Assembly: GCF_902150045.1 (NCBI RefSeq)
Contig: NZ_CABFVU010000003.1
Coordinates: forward strand, 372,001-436,000
DNA length: 64,000 bases
From: Chitinophaga polysaccharea
GTDB lineage: Bacteria; Bacteroidota; Bacteroidia; Chitinophagales; Chitinophagaceae
Direction: 5' to 3'
Made by a program: the position numbers and the translations under genes. This document shows positions 44,955 to 53,612 of the stretch, piece after piece. Under the pieces are notes generated by a model. It was not told the DNA's origin. It saw nothing but the letters and a program-made list of their open reading frames with translations, and did no database searches. Positions within the stretch are counted from its first letter, which is position 1. The number at the start of each line of letters is the position of its first letter.

Positions 44955-46268
44955 TTAGAATGCTACCCTGGTCCTTAACCCGAAAATATTCACCGGTCCG
45001 CGGTCACTGTTATAAGCAGGATGCATCACAAACTGGTAATCAGGGCTTAAAGCTATATGTAGCCTGGTGATGTTACATTGATAGAATACTTCAGCAATTA
45101 CTTCAGGGGCATAGTTGAGCCGTCCGTCGCCAATCATAAAACCTGCGCCGCCTTCAGCAAGGTAGTTCCGGTGGTCGCCGGATAATCCGTTTACCACGAG
45201 TGCCGCGCCGGCATTGTCTTGCGCACGGTGCCAGCTTTGGCCGCTTTGCAACCATCCGGCACTGACTGAACGGTCAATTTCTGTATAGGCCCAGGTTTCA
45301 TTATGCCCATCGTTCCATGATGCTTTGAGGAAGGCGCCACCGCTGCCGGTCAGCTCCTGGTTTATATTGATGCCGAAACCGTATTTGGTATGGCCGTTCC
45401 GCCTTACTGCACTGATATCCGGCGTGTCTTTAGCCGCGTTTACAGCTTCGTTATAATTGCCCATGGGCGCCTGGTTAATGAAAGCCATCAGCCGTACTGA
45501 CCCTTCATGCTTATTCAGTGTATGCGTGTGCGTTACTTCCACTACCTCACCGTTGGATTGGCCATAATGATAGTTCAGCTTTGGACCATTGGCTACTTCC
45601 GGTTCCAGGGAGGTGGCGGCCTGTAACAGCCAGTTGTTAGACCTGTACTGAACCGTGAGCGCCATGGTATATCCGCGCACATCTGCAGGGTAATCCCAGG
45701 CAGCGTTGCTCATCAGCGCCCAGTTCATAAACTGGGTGCGGGGATCATGGCTGTAATCGTTCTGGTCAAAGAAATCTGCAAGGCAGTATTTACCGCCAAT
45801 AAAACGCAGGTATCTTGTGGGAGTGGTGCCGCCTACATTGTTAAGGTCATCCTGGTCCGTTTCCGTACCGGATGATAACGGTAATGTATAAACGCCATAT
45901 GCACGCGCCAGGTAAATTTTAGGTTTGGGATCGCCCACGCGGAAGGTTTCCCCGTTGGGAAAACCCGCAATGCCGGTAGCATGGCTAAGACCTTCCCCAC
46001 CTGCAAGTTCCGGGTTCACATATAATTCCAGGTTCTTCCAAGGGCGGATACCTGCATAAATAGTACTGGTAATGGAAGTTGCGCCGTTGTCATGCGTACG
46101 GAAACTGTTGATACCTGAATACTTTGCAGAAAAATCCGGGTGCCATTGCGTTACCAGTGTTTGCTGGAAATGGAAAGAGTAGGGGATAATGCTATCCGTC
46201 TTCTTATCCTGCGCCAGCAGGCGGGTACAGCCCAGTGTGAGCACTCCTATGGAGAACAGTTGCTTCAT
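44955..46268 (-). CDS. OprB-like carbohydrate-selective porin family protein
   Basis: 437 residues from the ATG at 46268; an ATG at 46292 overlaps the adaptor gene. A signal peptide (to about LLAQ) is followed by an outer-membrane barrel similar to the OprB/PF04966 family: HFQQTLVTQWHPDFSAKYSG, WKNLELYVNPELAGGEGLSH and a C-terminal EVFYQCNI.HIALSPDYQFV stretch. It sits inside a metal-efflux operon between adaptor and pump, so the sugar-porin label may not reflect function here. It could supply an outer-membrane pathway or fold variant tied to metal export. Confidence 0.82.
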   Translation of the reverse strand: MKQLFSIGVLTLGCTRLLAQDKKTDSIIPYSFHFQQTLVTQWHPDFSAKYSGINSFRTHDNGATSITSTIYAGIRPWKNLELYVNPELAGGEGLSHATGIAGFPNGETFRVGDPKPKIYLARAYGVYTLPLSSGTETDQDDLNNVGGTTPTRYLRFIGGKYCLADFFDQNDYSHDPRTQFMNWALMSNAAWDYPADVRGYTMALTVQYRSNNWLLQAATSLEPEVANGPKLNYHYGQSNGEVVEVTHTHTLNKHEGSVRLMAFINQAPMGNYNEAVNAAKDTPDISAVRRNGHTKYGFGININQELTGSGGAFLKASWNDGHNETWAYTEIDRSVSAGWLQSGQSWHRAQDNAGAALVVNGLSGDHRNYLAEGGAGFMIGDGRLNYAPEVIAEVFYQCNITRLHIALSPDYQFVMHPAYNSDRGPVNIFGLRTRVAF

Positions 46269-46275
46269 GACGCGT

Positions 46276-47367
46276 TTAATCTTTAAGAGCATCGTAGATG
46301 AGCAATTGGTTTTTGGAGATCACTTTCTCGTTTGCAGCGAGGCCGGAAGAGATATAGGTCATATCCCCGGCTGTTTTATCTACCTCTACTTCGCGCACGG
46401 CTATATTAAATTTGTCTTTAAATACCAGCACATAATTTTTGCTGTTATCGAAGATGACAGCGGCAGAGGGCACTGCTATTTTCTGATCGTTATCCTGGTA
46501 CTTCACATAAACGGTAGCAAACATTTCCGGCTTCAGCAACATATTCTTATTATCGATACTGATCCTTACCTGCATGGTTTTGGTAGCAGGGTCGAGGAAA
46601 TTGTAGATCTTATCGATCTTGCCGCGGAAGGGCTGATCAGGATAGCTTACGGTTACCACGTCTGCTTCATAGCCTTCCTTGATACGGGCAATATCTGTTT
46701 CAAAAACATTGGCCATCACCCATACATCGTCCAGTTCTGAAATGGTGAAAATATTGGTGTTGTTATCCGTACGGATCTCCATGTTATTATTGATATTCTT
46801 CTCAATAATATAACCGGAAATAGGGGCGGTTACCAGGTAGGTAGCGCCTTTACCTTTGCGGTATATTTTAAACAGGTCGTTGAGGCGGTTAATTTCAGCA
46901 TTGGATTTCTGTACTTCCCCTTTGGCGTTTACCACATCCTTATCTGTATTCAAACGGCTCTCGAACAGGTCCTGCGCCACTTTGAGATTTTTATCTGCCA
47001 CATTGCGGTCGGATTGGGCCTGTGCCAGCTGCTTTTCATAATCGGCAATTTCCGCACTGTGTATTACTGCCAGTACCTGGCCTTTTTGTACATAATCGCC
47101 CAGCTGTACTTTTATATCTTCCACATAACCACTTACCAGCGGGTACACCTTCAGTACCTTACCACCGTTGGGGGTAACCTTACCGGATAAACGAACTTCA
47201 TTCATTACAGGCTGCAGGTGCGCAGTATCGATACGGATATTTTTCAGCATCGTATCACTGAGAACGAAAGTGGTTTTTTCCTGATCTTCTGCCTGGCTGT
47301 GTTTGCAACCACTCCACAGAATAGTTGCCAGCAGCGAAAAGCCAATAATGAGGATAGGCTGTTTCAT
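46276..47367 (-). CDS. Efflux RND periplasmic adaptor lipoprotein (CusB/CzcB family)
   Basis: 363 residues from the ATG at 47367, with a lipobox (LLATILWSGC, Cys at residue 17) for attachment to the inner membrane. Order: biotinyl-lipoyl-like domain (VYPLVSGYVEDIKVQLGDYVQKGQ), coiled-coil hairpin (about 110-160), second lipoyl part, beta-barrel and membrane-proximal domain. It joins the RND pump to the TolC-like channel. Upstream ATGs at 47424 and 47403 overlap the channel gene and are less likely. No His- or Met-rich metal-binding segment was noticed. Confidence 0.92.
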   Translation of the reverse strand: MKQPILIIGFSLLATILWSGCKHSQAEDQEKTTFVLSDTMLKNIRIDTAHLQPVMNEVRLSGKVTPNGGKVLKVYPLVSGYVEDIKVQLGDYVQKGQVLAVIHSAEIADYEKQLAQAQSDRNVADKNLKVAQDLFESRLNTDKDVVNAKGEVQKSNAEINRLNDLFKIYRKGKGATYLVTAPISGYIIEKNINNNMEIRTDNNTNIFTISELDDVWVMANVFETDIARIKEGYEADVVTVSYPDQPFRGKIDKIYNFLDPATKTMQVRISIDNKNMLLKPEMFATVYVKYQDNDQKIAVPSAAVIFDNSKNYVLVFKDKFNIAVREVEVDKTAGDMTYISSGLAANEKVISKNQLLIYDALKD

Positions 47368-47371
47368 GCGC

Positions 47372-48664
47372 TTAGTTTTTAAATAATTCTTGTCCTGTTG
47401 CATAGTTGAGTTCTTCGTAGGCATTTACCCGGTTGGATAAAAACTTGTTGATATTTTTGGCGTTGTCGCTGTAACTGTTGAAGTAATCGATGAACTGAAG
47501 AAGGGAGATATTTCCCTTGCTGAAGTTTTTGGCTACTTCAGCTATCAGGGTATCAAACTCGCCCTGGAACTGGTGCAGGTCAAAGCTTTTGTAACGTTTT
47601 TCCAGTGTTACTATGCGCTGGTAGGCATTCAGTACTTCCGACTGTGCGATGGACTGTTGCTGCAGCAGTTGTTGCTGTTCGGATCCGATCTGGAGTTGCG
47701 CAGCGCGGATATTTCCCTGGTTACGGTTCCAGGTGGGCAGATCAATTCCCAGCGTGAGCCCCACGAAATTAGGCGTATAACTGCCTTGTTTATCGTAAGT
47801 GGCGCCTACGTGAAGATCCGGTACAGCCAGTGATTTCTGGAGGCGGTAGTTGAGCTGCGCGGTCTGGTATTGCATATCGGCTATACGCACATCCGGCCGG
47901 TTCTGTGCTACGCTGTCGAGCAGCGGTTGCAGCTGTATTTTATCCAGGTTATATGAAGCCAGGTCTGCTGGTTGCAGCCGGGCTTCATAAAAAACACTGG
48001 TATGTAACAGTTGCTGTAGGTTCTTCTGTGATTCCAGTTCCTGTTGTTTCAGGTCGGCAAAGTCGTTTTCAATACCTACCTGTAATGCCTGCAACCTTAC
48101 CAGGTCTGCATGGGCCACGCTTCCTTTCTTATCAGCTGTTACATATGCATCCACAATTTTCTGCAGGTTATCCAGCTGTTCTTTTAACACGGTTTCAATC
48201 TGTTGCTGGTAGTAGATATTGTAGAAGTTTTCCCGGAGTTGCAGGCGAAGGGTACGCACCAATTCATCAAAGTTGGCTTCGCTCATTTTTGCCGCTGCTG
48301 CGGCCAGTTGTATGGTTTTGTTCCGCTTGCCGGCCAGCTGGATCAGCTGGTCCACATTATACTGTGTTTCGCCACTGGCGCCCACATCAAATGGTTTGAA
48401 TTTGTTGGTACTTCCGAATCCCAGTACGGTGCTGAAGGAGGGATTGTTCCACATCTTCGCCTGCCGTACCAGTGCTTTGGAAGCATCTACCTGGTAGCGT
48501 TGTGCCAGTAATAAATAATTTTTTACGAGGAAAGAATCTTCCACTTGCTGCAATGTTGCAGGTTGGGAAGTAACCTGTGCCTGTGAATACTGAATAAAGC
48601 CCAGGCTGGAAACACAAGCTGTTAGGAACAGCATCCTGATAGTTCGCATAATGCCAGATTTCAT
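47372..48664 (-). CDS. TolC-family outer-membrane efflux channel (CusC/CzcC)
   Basis: 430 residues: signal peptide (to about YSQA), then the two OEP repeats with long coiled-coil helices rich in Gln, Ala and Leu (QIETVLKEQLDNLQKIVDAYV, QQLLQQQSIAQSEVLNAYQRIV). It forms a trimeric outer-membrane/periplasm tube. The palindrome at 48688-48703 and direct repeats at 48717-48734 lie between it and the histidine kinase. Its ATG at 48664 is followed by a second ATG 15 bp later that is also possible. Confidence 0.92.
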   Translation of the reverse strand: MKSGIMRTIRMLFLTACVSSLGFIQYSQAQVTSQPATLQQVEDSFLVKNYLLLAQRYQVDASKALVRQAKMWNNPSFSTVLGFGSTNKFKPFDVGASGETQYNVDQLIQLAGKRNKTIQLAAAAAKMSEANFDELVRTLRLQLRENFYNIYYQQQIETVLKEQLDNLQKIVDAYVTADKKGSVAHADLVRLQALQVGIENDFADLKQQELESQKNLQQLLHTSVFYEARLQPADLASYNLDKIQLQPLLDSVAQNRPDVRIADMQYQTAQLNYRLQKSLAVPDLHVGATYDKQGSYTPNFVGLTLGIDLPTWNRNQGNIRAAQLQIGSEQQQLLQQQSIAQSEVLNAYQRIVTLEKRYKSFDLHQFQGEFDTLIAEVAKNFSKGNISLLQFIDYFNSYSDNAKNINKFLSNRVNAYEELNYATGQELFKN

Positions 48665-48687
48665 AGCACAAAGCTCAGAAAGAGGAA

Positions 48688-48703
48688 TTAAAGCGGCCTT
48701 TAA
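48688..48703. promoter_or_regulatory. Palindrome upstream of the efflux channel gene
   Basis: TTAAAG-CGGC-CTTTAA is a perfect 6-bp dyad with a 4-bp centre, in the 67-bp gap between histidine kinase and channel genes. It may bind a regulator or form a small hairpin. Confidence 0.35.
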
Positions 48704-48716
48704 GGAAGATTAAAAA

Positions 48717-48734
48717 AAACTTAAAAGAAACTTA
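48717..48734. promoter_or_regulatory. Direct repeat, candidate response-regulator box
   Basis: AAACTTA occurs at 48717-48723 and again at 48728-48734, an 11-bp period as used by OmpR-type response regulators. The second copy overlaps the end of the kinase gene. Function is inferred from spacing only. Confidence 0.3.
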
Positions 48735-50102
48735 TATGTGTGGCAGGATCACTGCGAAAGTAGTTCCTTCCTGCGGGTTGGAAGTAACGGTGATATGGCC
48801 GTTGTGTATCTGTACAATTTTTTTGCAGATAGATAAACCCAGGCCATGGCCGCGGATCTGAAGGGCGTTCTGCCCCCGGTAAAAGGGCTCAAATATTTTG
48901 CTGATATCATCCGGTGGAATACCGATCCCGGAGTCTTTCACCTGTACGAGGATATATTTTGTAAAGAAGTCTATCGATACATGCGCGGTATTATTATCGG
49001 AAAACTTACACGCATTATCGATCAGGTTGAGGAAAAGTACTTTCAGCAGATTTTCATTTCCATAACAGGTTACCAGCAGGTCGTTGTCGGGCACTTTCAT
49101 GAAATGGATCTCCACTTTACTGGCGGTTTTTTGTTTCAGCCGGATCAGGGTGGTCATCTCCATTAACAGTTCATCTATCCTCACATTACTCAGTACAAAT
49201 TCCTGTTGCCGCATTTCCGACTGGGCCAGTTGCAATAAGCCGTTGGAAAGATCGGAAAGGTTTTCCGCGTCTTCCAGCACAGAGGTGAGCAGGGCCAGGT
49301 ATTCTTCCTTGCTGCGGTCTTTCGACAAAGCCACCTGCAACTGGCTGATGATGGCTGCAAGGGGAGTGCGCAGCTCATGAGAGGCATTGCTTACAAAGCT
49401 TTTCTGCAGGTGAAACGATTCGCTGAGGCGTTGCAGCATAGTATTGAAATTGGCGCCCAGTTTGGCAATTTCATCTTTTCCCTTCACCGCTACCTGCGTG
49501 TCCTGCATGTTATTGGCGTTGATGCTGTCTACCTGCTGTACCAGCTGATCGATAGGTTGCACCATTTTACGGGCAAAGAAGTATCCAACACCTACCAGTA
49601 CAATCACAGCGGTAATAAGCTCCAGCAGCAGGATCTGGCTGAGGTTCCGGAGGTTTTGAAAACCATATTTATCAAAAGAGGATACAATAACGATCACGGA
49701 TACCTTCTCTTCTGTATAGTAAACGCCCACTACTTCATCGCTGCCTTTATCGGCACTGTATACCTTATTTTCCTTGATATAGTCGAGTAATTTGGGGTGG
49801 GTACGGATGGTAGTATCTTTCAGGTTGCTGTACAGCAGGTCGTAAGTGGGATTATATACCAGGATGGTTTCTTTATAGAGATCCTGGAAAGTGGTACGGT
49901 CCAGCTTCCGCAGCAGGTCTACCTTCACATTGCCGTCTTCAATGATCACGTTGGCAATAGAGCGGGCGCGGTATTCCAACCGTTCCAGGTATTCGGCTTT
50001 CCTTGATTTGGCGGAGAAATAATATGCCAGCACGGCAAATGCAACAAGCATCAGCGTGGCCGATAGGGTATAATAAAGCGCTATTTTATATTTGATCTTC
50101 AA
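48732..50102 (-). CDS. Sensor histidine kinase (CusS-like)
   Basis: 456 residues. A first membrane helix (about 8-28) is followed by a periplasmic sensor of about 125 residues, a second helix (about 153-176), HAMP (KMVQPIDQLVQQVDSINANN) and a HisKA H-box NASHELRTPLA. The ATPase part has NLIDNACKFSD, DSGIGIPPDDI and GHGLGLSI. The cognate response regulator lies 9 bp upstream and the efflux genes follow, so it probably senses periplasmic metal. The sensor has no obvious Met/His cluster, so ligand is unproven. Confidence 0.93.
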   Translation of the reverse strand: MKIKYKIALYYTLSATLMLVAFAVLAYYFSAKSRKAEYLERLEYRARSIANVIIEDGNVKVDLLRKLDRTTFQDLYKETILVYNPTYDLLYSNLKDTTIRTHPKLLDYIKENKVYSADKGSDEVVGVYYTEEKVSVIVIVSSFDKYGFQNLRNLSQILLLELITAVIVLVGVGYFFARKMVQPIDQLVQQVDSINANNMQDTQVAVKGKDEIAKLGANFNTMLQRLSESFHLQKSFVSNASHELRTPLAAIISQLQVALSKDRSKEEYLALLTSVLEDAENLSDLSNGLLQLAQSEMRQQEFVLSNVRIDELLMEMTTLIRLKQKTASKVEIHFMKVPDNDLLVTCYGNENLLKVLFLNLIDNACKFSDNNTAHVSIDFFTKYILVQVKDSGIGIPPDDISKIFEPFYRGQNALQIRGHGLGLSICKKIVQIHNGHITVTSNPQEGTTFAVILPHI

Positions 50103-50111
50103 CCGGGCGTG

Positions 50112-50798
50112 TTATTCTTCAGAAAGATAATATCCCATGCCTGTTTTTGTGTGCAGGAGTTTCTGTTCGAAATCCTTGTCTATTTTTTTGCGGAGGAAGT
50201 TCATATACACTTCAATTACATTGGTACCGGTATCGAAGTCGATATCCCATACTTTTTCCGCGATGGTGATTTTGGAGATAACTTTACCTTTATGCATGGC
50301 GAGGAATTCCAGCAGCTGGTATTCTTTGGCGGTGAGGGCAATTTTTTTGCCGCCGCGTGTTACGTCTTTCTTTTCCCGGTCTATTTCCAGGTCGGCGATC
50401 ACAATTTTGTATTGGGTACCGTGCGTGGCATCGGAGCCGGCCCTTTTGAGGAATACGCGGATACGCGCCAGCAGTTCACGGAAGTCGAATGGCTTTACAA
50501 GGTAGTCGTCTGCGCCCAGTTCAAAGGCCTGCATTTTGTCTTCCATGCCACCGAGGGCGGTGAGCATGATTACCGGAACCCGGTTGTTTTTGTGGCGGAT
50601 CACTTCACAAAGTTCATAGCCGTTGTTGTGGGGGAGGTTGAGGTCCAGGATCACCAGGTCGTAGTCGTTACTGGTGGCTAATCCTTTGCCGATACGCCCG
50701 TCGTAGGCCACATCCACATCAAAACCGTTTTCTTCCAGTCCTTTCTTAACGGCATTGGCTACTTTAATTTCGTCTTCAACTACCAGTATTTTTTGCAT
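50112..50798 (-). CDS. OmpR/CusR-family response regulator
   Basis: 228 residues: receiver domain (1-120) with VVEDE, phospho-acceptor Asp in LVILDLNLPH and K in YLVKPFDFREL, then a winged-helix DNA-binding domain (about 130-225, ending ...GMGYYLSEE) with VEVYMNFLRKKID. It is first in the minus-strand operon with the kinase and efflux genes. It probably activates the operon when the kinase senses metal. Confidence 0.95.
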   Translation of the reverse strand: MQKILVVEDEIKVANAVKKGLEENGFDVDVAYDGRIGKGLATSNDYDLVILDLNLPHNNGYELCEVIRHKNNRVPVIMLTALGGMEDKMQAFELGADDYLVKPFDFRELLARIRVFLKRAGSDATHGTQYKIVIADLEIDREKKDVTRGGKKIALTAKEYQLLEFLAMHKGKVISKITIAEKVWDIDFDTGTNVIEVYMNFLRKKIDKDFEQKLLHTKTGMGYYLSEE

Positions 50799-50823
50799 AC
50801 TTCAGAAAGGTTTTTAGTAGGTA

Positions 50824-50855
50824 TTATACAGGTATCCCGTAAGATACCTGTATAA
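50824..50855 (-). terminator. Hairpin between ABC-F and response-regulator genes
   Basis: A 13-bp perfect stem, TTATACAGGTATC (50824-50836) with GATACCTGTATAA (50843-50855), with a 6-nt loop. Reading leftwards it follows the ABC-F stop. The downstream U-tract is weak, so it may only partly separate the ABC-F gene from the metal operon. Confidence 0.6.
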
Positions 50856-50863
50856 CAAAATTA

Positions 50864-52831
50864 CTAGCTGATAAGGTTCGCTTCCAGCTGCATTATTTTT
50901 TCAAATAATTGCTCATATTGCTGATTGGCCCTGTCCAGGTATTTCTGAACATCCTGGTATTCGCTTTCTACCTGGGCAAATTTAGCTTTATCGTTGTAGA
51001 TTTCAGGGGAACCGAGGCTGGCTTCAAGACTGGCCTTACGTTCCTTCAGGCTGGCCACCTGACCCTCTACCTGTGAAAACTGTTTCTGCTGTTTCTGTAA
51101 TTCGCGCTGAACGTCTTTATTGATAGCGCCTTTGCCTGTTTCTGCAGCAGGAGCGGTGTTTTGCTGGCGGCTTTCTTTTTTCGTATCTGCGTTACTGTTA
51201 CCGGCTTTGGCATTATTGTTCTGCTGCTGGGCGGCCATTCTCTTTTTCCACTCTTCGTATTCGTTGTAGGTGCCTTTGAACTCCTTGATCTCACCGTCTA
51301 CAATTTCCCAGATCTTATTGGCTGTCTGGCTCACGAAATAACGGTCGTGCGATACCAGCACCAGGCTGCCATCGTACTTGTTAAGGGCGTCTATCAGCAT
51401 CTGCACGGAGTTCATGTCAAGGTGGTTCGTGGGCTCATCCAGCATGAGGAAGTTAGCCTGGCTGATAATGGTTTTTGCCAGTGCCACGCGTGCTTTTTCG
51501 CCTCCCGAAAGGATCTTGATCTTCTTAAACACATCATCACCGGTAAAGAGGAAGCAGCCCAGGAGCTGGCGTAATTCCAGTTCTGTTCGGCCGCTGCCGA
51601 AGTTTTTCAGCTCGTCCAGTATTTCACTGTTCAGGTCCAGTGATTCCAGCTGATGCTGTGCATAGAAGCTGGTTACCACGTTATGACCGGGTATGCGCTC
51701 ACCTTCCATAGGTTCCATCCCGAAAATGATCCGGAGGAGGGTAGATTTACCTTTACCGTTGGCGCCGATGAGGGCAATTTTATCGCCCCGGTTGATCTCA
51801 GCGCTGGTGTTTTTTAAGATCTCGATATTGCCAAAGCGTTTGCTGACATTTTTCAGTGTGCATAAGATCTTGCCGGGTGTTTTATCTACCGTGAAGTTTA
51901 TTTTTATTTTCGATGGGCCGTTATCTGTTTGCTCTACACGTTCCAGTTTATCCAGTCTTTTGGCAATACTTTGTGCCTGTGCGGCCTTGGAAGCTTTTGC
52001 TTTAAAGCGTTCAATAAAGCGTTCCTGCTGGCGGATATAATCCTGCTGGTTTTCGTAAGCGCGTTGCTGCATTTCGCGGCGCAGTTCCTTTTCCACTTCA
52101 TAGTCGGCGTAAGAACCGGCGTAGTGGTGCAGTTGCTGCTGGTATACTTCCACGATCTTGTTCACCATACGGTCCAGGAAGAAGCGGTCGTGCGATACAA
52201 TGATCACGGCGCCATTATAACCTACCAGGTATCTTTCCAGCCATTCGATGGAGGGAAGATCCAGGTGGTTCGTGGGCTCATCGAGCATCAGTACATCCGG
52301 TTGCTGCAGGATGAGGCGTGCCAGGAGTACCCGCATGCGCCATCCACCGGAAAACTGGCTGTATGGACGGTCCAGGTCGGCGGTGGTAAAGCCGAGGCCT
52401 TCCAGTACCTGGGCCGTTTTATGTTTCATGTTATAGCCGTCAAGAGCTTCAAATTCATGCAGCTTGTCGCTGAATTCATGCAACAGTTCATCCGTTTGGC
52501 TGTCTTCCAGCTCCCTGGTAATACGCTCAATATCTTTCTCCAGCTCCAGTGCTTTGCCAAAGGCCATCATACCTACGGTAAGGATGGATTCCTCGGTTTC
52601 AAAGCTCAGCAGGTCCTGGTTAAAGAAGCCGATCGTCAGGCTTTTGCTTTTATTCACACTTCCTTTGGAAACGGAATATTCTCCATTGATAATGCGCAAC
52701 AGGGTAGATTTGCCGGTACCATTCAACCCGATAAGCCCAACCCGGTCGCCCGGTTCTATATGCCAGGAGGAATTTTCCAGTATAACCCTGGATCCAAACT
52801 CAAACGTAATGTCCTGTAATGCGATCAACAT
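50864..52831 (-). CDS. ABC-F family ATP-binding protein
   Basis: 655 residues from the ATG at 52831; the longer frame to 52864 would run into the -7 element. Two ABC ATPase domains: Walker A GLNGTGKST and GANGKGKST, signatures FSGGWRMR and LSGGEKAR, Walker B VLMLDEPTNHLD and FLMLDEPTNHLD. There is no transmembrane domain. The inter-domain linker and C-terminal coiled-coil (about 560-655, rich in Gln/Lys/Glu) fit the Uup/EttA-type ABC-F proteins that act on the ribosome. Which subgroup it belongs to is not settled. Confidence 0.93.
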   Translation of the reverse strand: MLIALQDITFEFGSRVILENSSWHIEPGDRVGLIGLNGTGKSTLLRIINGEYSVSKGSVNKSKSLTIGFFNQDLLSFETEESILTVGMMAFGKALELEKDIERITRELEDSQTDELLHEFSDKLHEFEALDGYNMKHKTAQVLEGLGFTTADLDRPYSQFSGGWRMRVLLARLILQQPDVLMLDEPTNHLDLPSIEWLERYLVGYNGAVIIVSHDRFFLDRMVNKIVEVYQQQLHHYAGSYADYEVEKELRREMQQRAYENQQDYIRQQERFIERFKAKASKAAQAQSIAKRLDKLERVEQTDNGPSKIKINFTVDKTPGKILCTLKNVSKRFGNIEILKNTSAEINRGDKIALIGANGKGKSTLLRIIFGMEPMEGERIPGHNVVTSFYAQHQLESLDLNSEILDELKNFGSGRTELELRQLLGCFLFTGDDVFKKIKILSGGEKARVALAKTIISQANFLMLDEPTNHLDMNSVQMLIDALNKYDGSLVLVSHDRYFVSQTANKIWEIVDGEIKEFKGTYNEYEEWKKRMAAQQQNNNAKAGNSNADTKKESRQQNTAPAAETGKGAINKDVQRELQKQQKQFSQVEGQVASLKERKASLEASLGSPEIYNDKAKFAQVESEYQDVQKYLDRANQQYEQLFEKIMQLEANLIS

Positions 52832-52861
52832 AAAAAATAAAAAAATTGGATAAAAAACGTG

Positions 52862-52869
52862 CAAAGTTA
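52862..52869 (-). promoter_or_regulatory. -7 element of the ABC-F promoter
   Basis: TAACTTTG on the minus strand, about 30 bp before the ATG at 52831. It supports the later start. No -33 TTTG at ideal spacing. Confidence 0.45.
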
Positions 52870-52935
52870 AGGAAAAATGCGGACTTTAACCTACTCAAAT
52901 TCAATCCTCCCGACAAACAATCCGGTCATTTTATT

Positions 52936-52943
52936 TAGTTTTG
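52936..52943 (+). promoter_or_regulatory. -7 element of the DUF3347 lipoprotein promoter
   Basis: TAGTTTTG, 17 bp before the ATG at 52961. It divides the divergent ABC-F and lipoprotein promoters. Confidence 0.45.
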
Positions 52944-52960
52944 TTACAAAGTGTAAGATT

Positions 52961-53548
52961 ATGAATTTTAAAGTATGTCTTCCGGCTGGCCTGTTAATAC
53001 TGGGTATAGCGCTGTTTGCCTGTAACCAGCAGGCGCCGGAGGAGAAAGAAGCTGCCGGCGGCGTTGCCGAAGCGTTGCAGGCTCCTTACAGCCAGGTGTT
53101 CTACGATTCCCTGGGCGCTACAATGCAATCGTACTATAAGTTGTCTGATGCGTTGGTGCAGGCCGACAGTACCGCTGCCAACACGGCTGCGGCGGCGCTT
53201 AAGGGGCATGTGGACAGTTTGCCGGTGACCCTTCTGCAAATGGACAGCAGCCACCTGGCCAACATAACCGGTATTACCGGCAGCGTGAGCGCAGAACTGG
53301 CCGGACTGGCCGGGGAATCAACACTGGAAGGGAAGAGAGCTTCTTTCCAGATGGTGTCTGATATGCTGTTTGATCTTGTAAAGAACACCGGTTTGAAAGG
53401 TCATACTATTTATCACCAGTATTGCCCGATGGCATTTGATGATAAAGGGGCTTACTGGCTCAGCGATAAAGCGGATATCCAGAATCCCTACTTCGGTCAT
53501 AAGATGCTCACCTGTGGCGAAACAAAAGACAGCCTGATTTACAAGTAA
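52961..53548 (+). CDS. DUF3347 lipoprotein
   Basis: 195 residues from the ATG at 52961. A lipobox (LLILGIALFACNQQ, Cys at residue 18) predicts a lipoprotein. The rest matches DUF3347: helical first half with SYYKLSDALVQADSTAANTAA, then HTIYHQYCPMAFDDKGAYWLS and IQNPYFGHKMLTCGE. The Cys and His of YCPMA and the later Cys are conserved in the family, often found with copper-resistance and CusB-like proteins. It may bind metal in the periplasm; this is inference. The TonB receptor starts 64 bp downstream. Confidence 0.85.
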   Translation: MNFKVCLPAGLLILGIALFACNQQAPEEKEAAGGVAEALQAPYSQVFYDSLGATMQSYYKLSDALVQADSTAANTAAAALKGHVDSLPVTLLQMDSSHLANITGITGSVSAELAGLAGESTLEGKRASFQMVSDMLFDLVKNTGLKGHTIYHQYCPMAFDDKGAYWLSDKADIQNPYFGHKMLTCGETKDSLIYK

Positions 53549-53612
53549 TAACTTATCGTTGGATCATGCGCTGTAAATCGTAACTTGCCTTTGCTGCACC
53601 TGATTCAACGGT

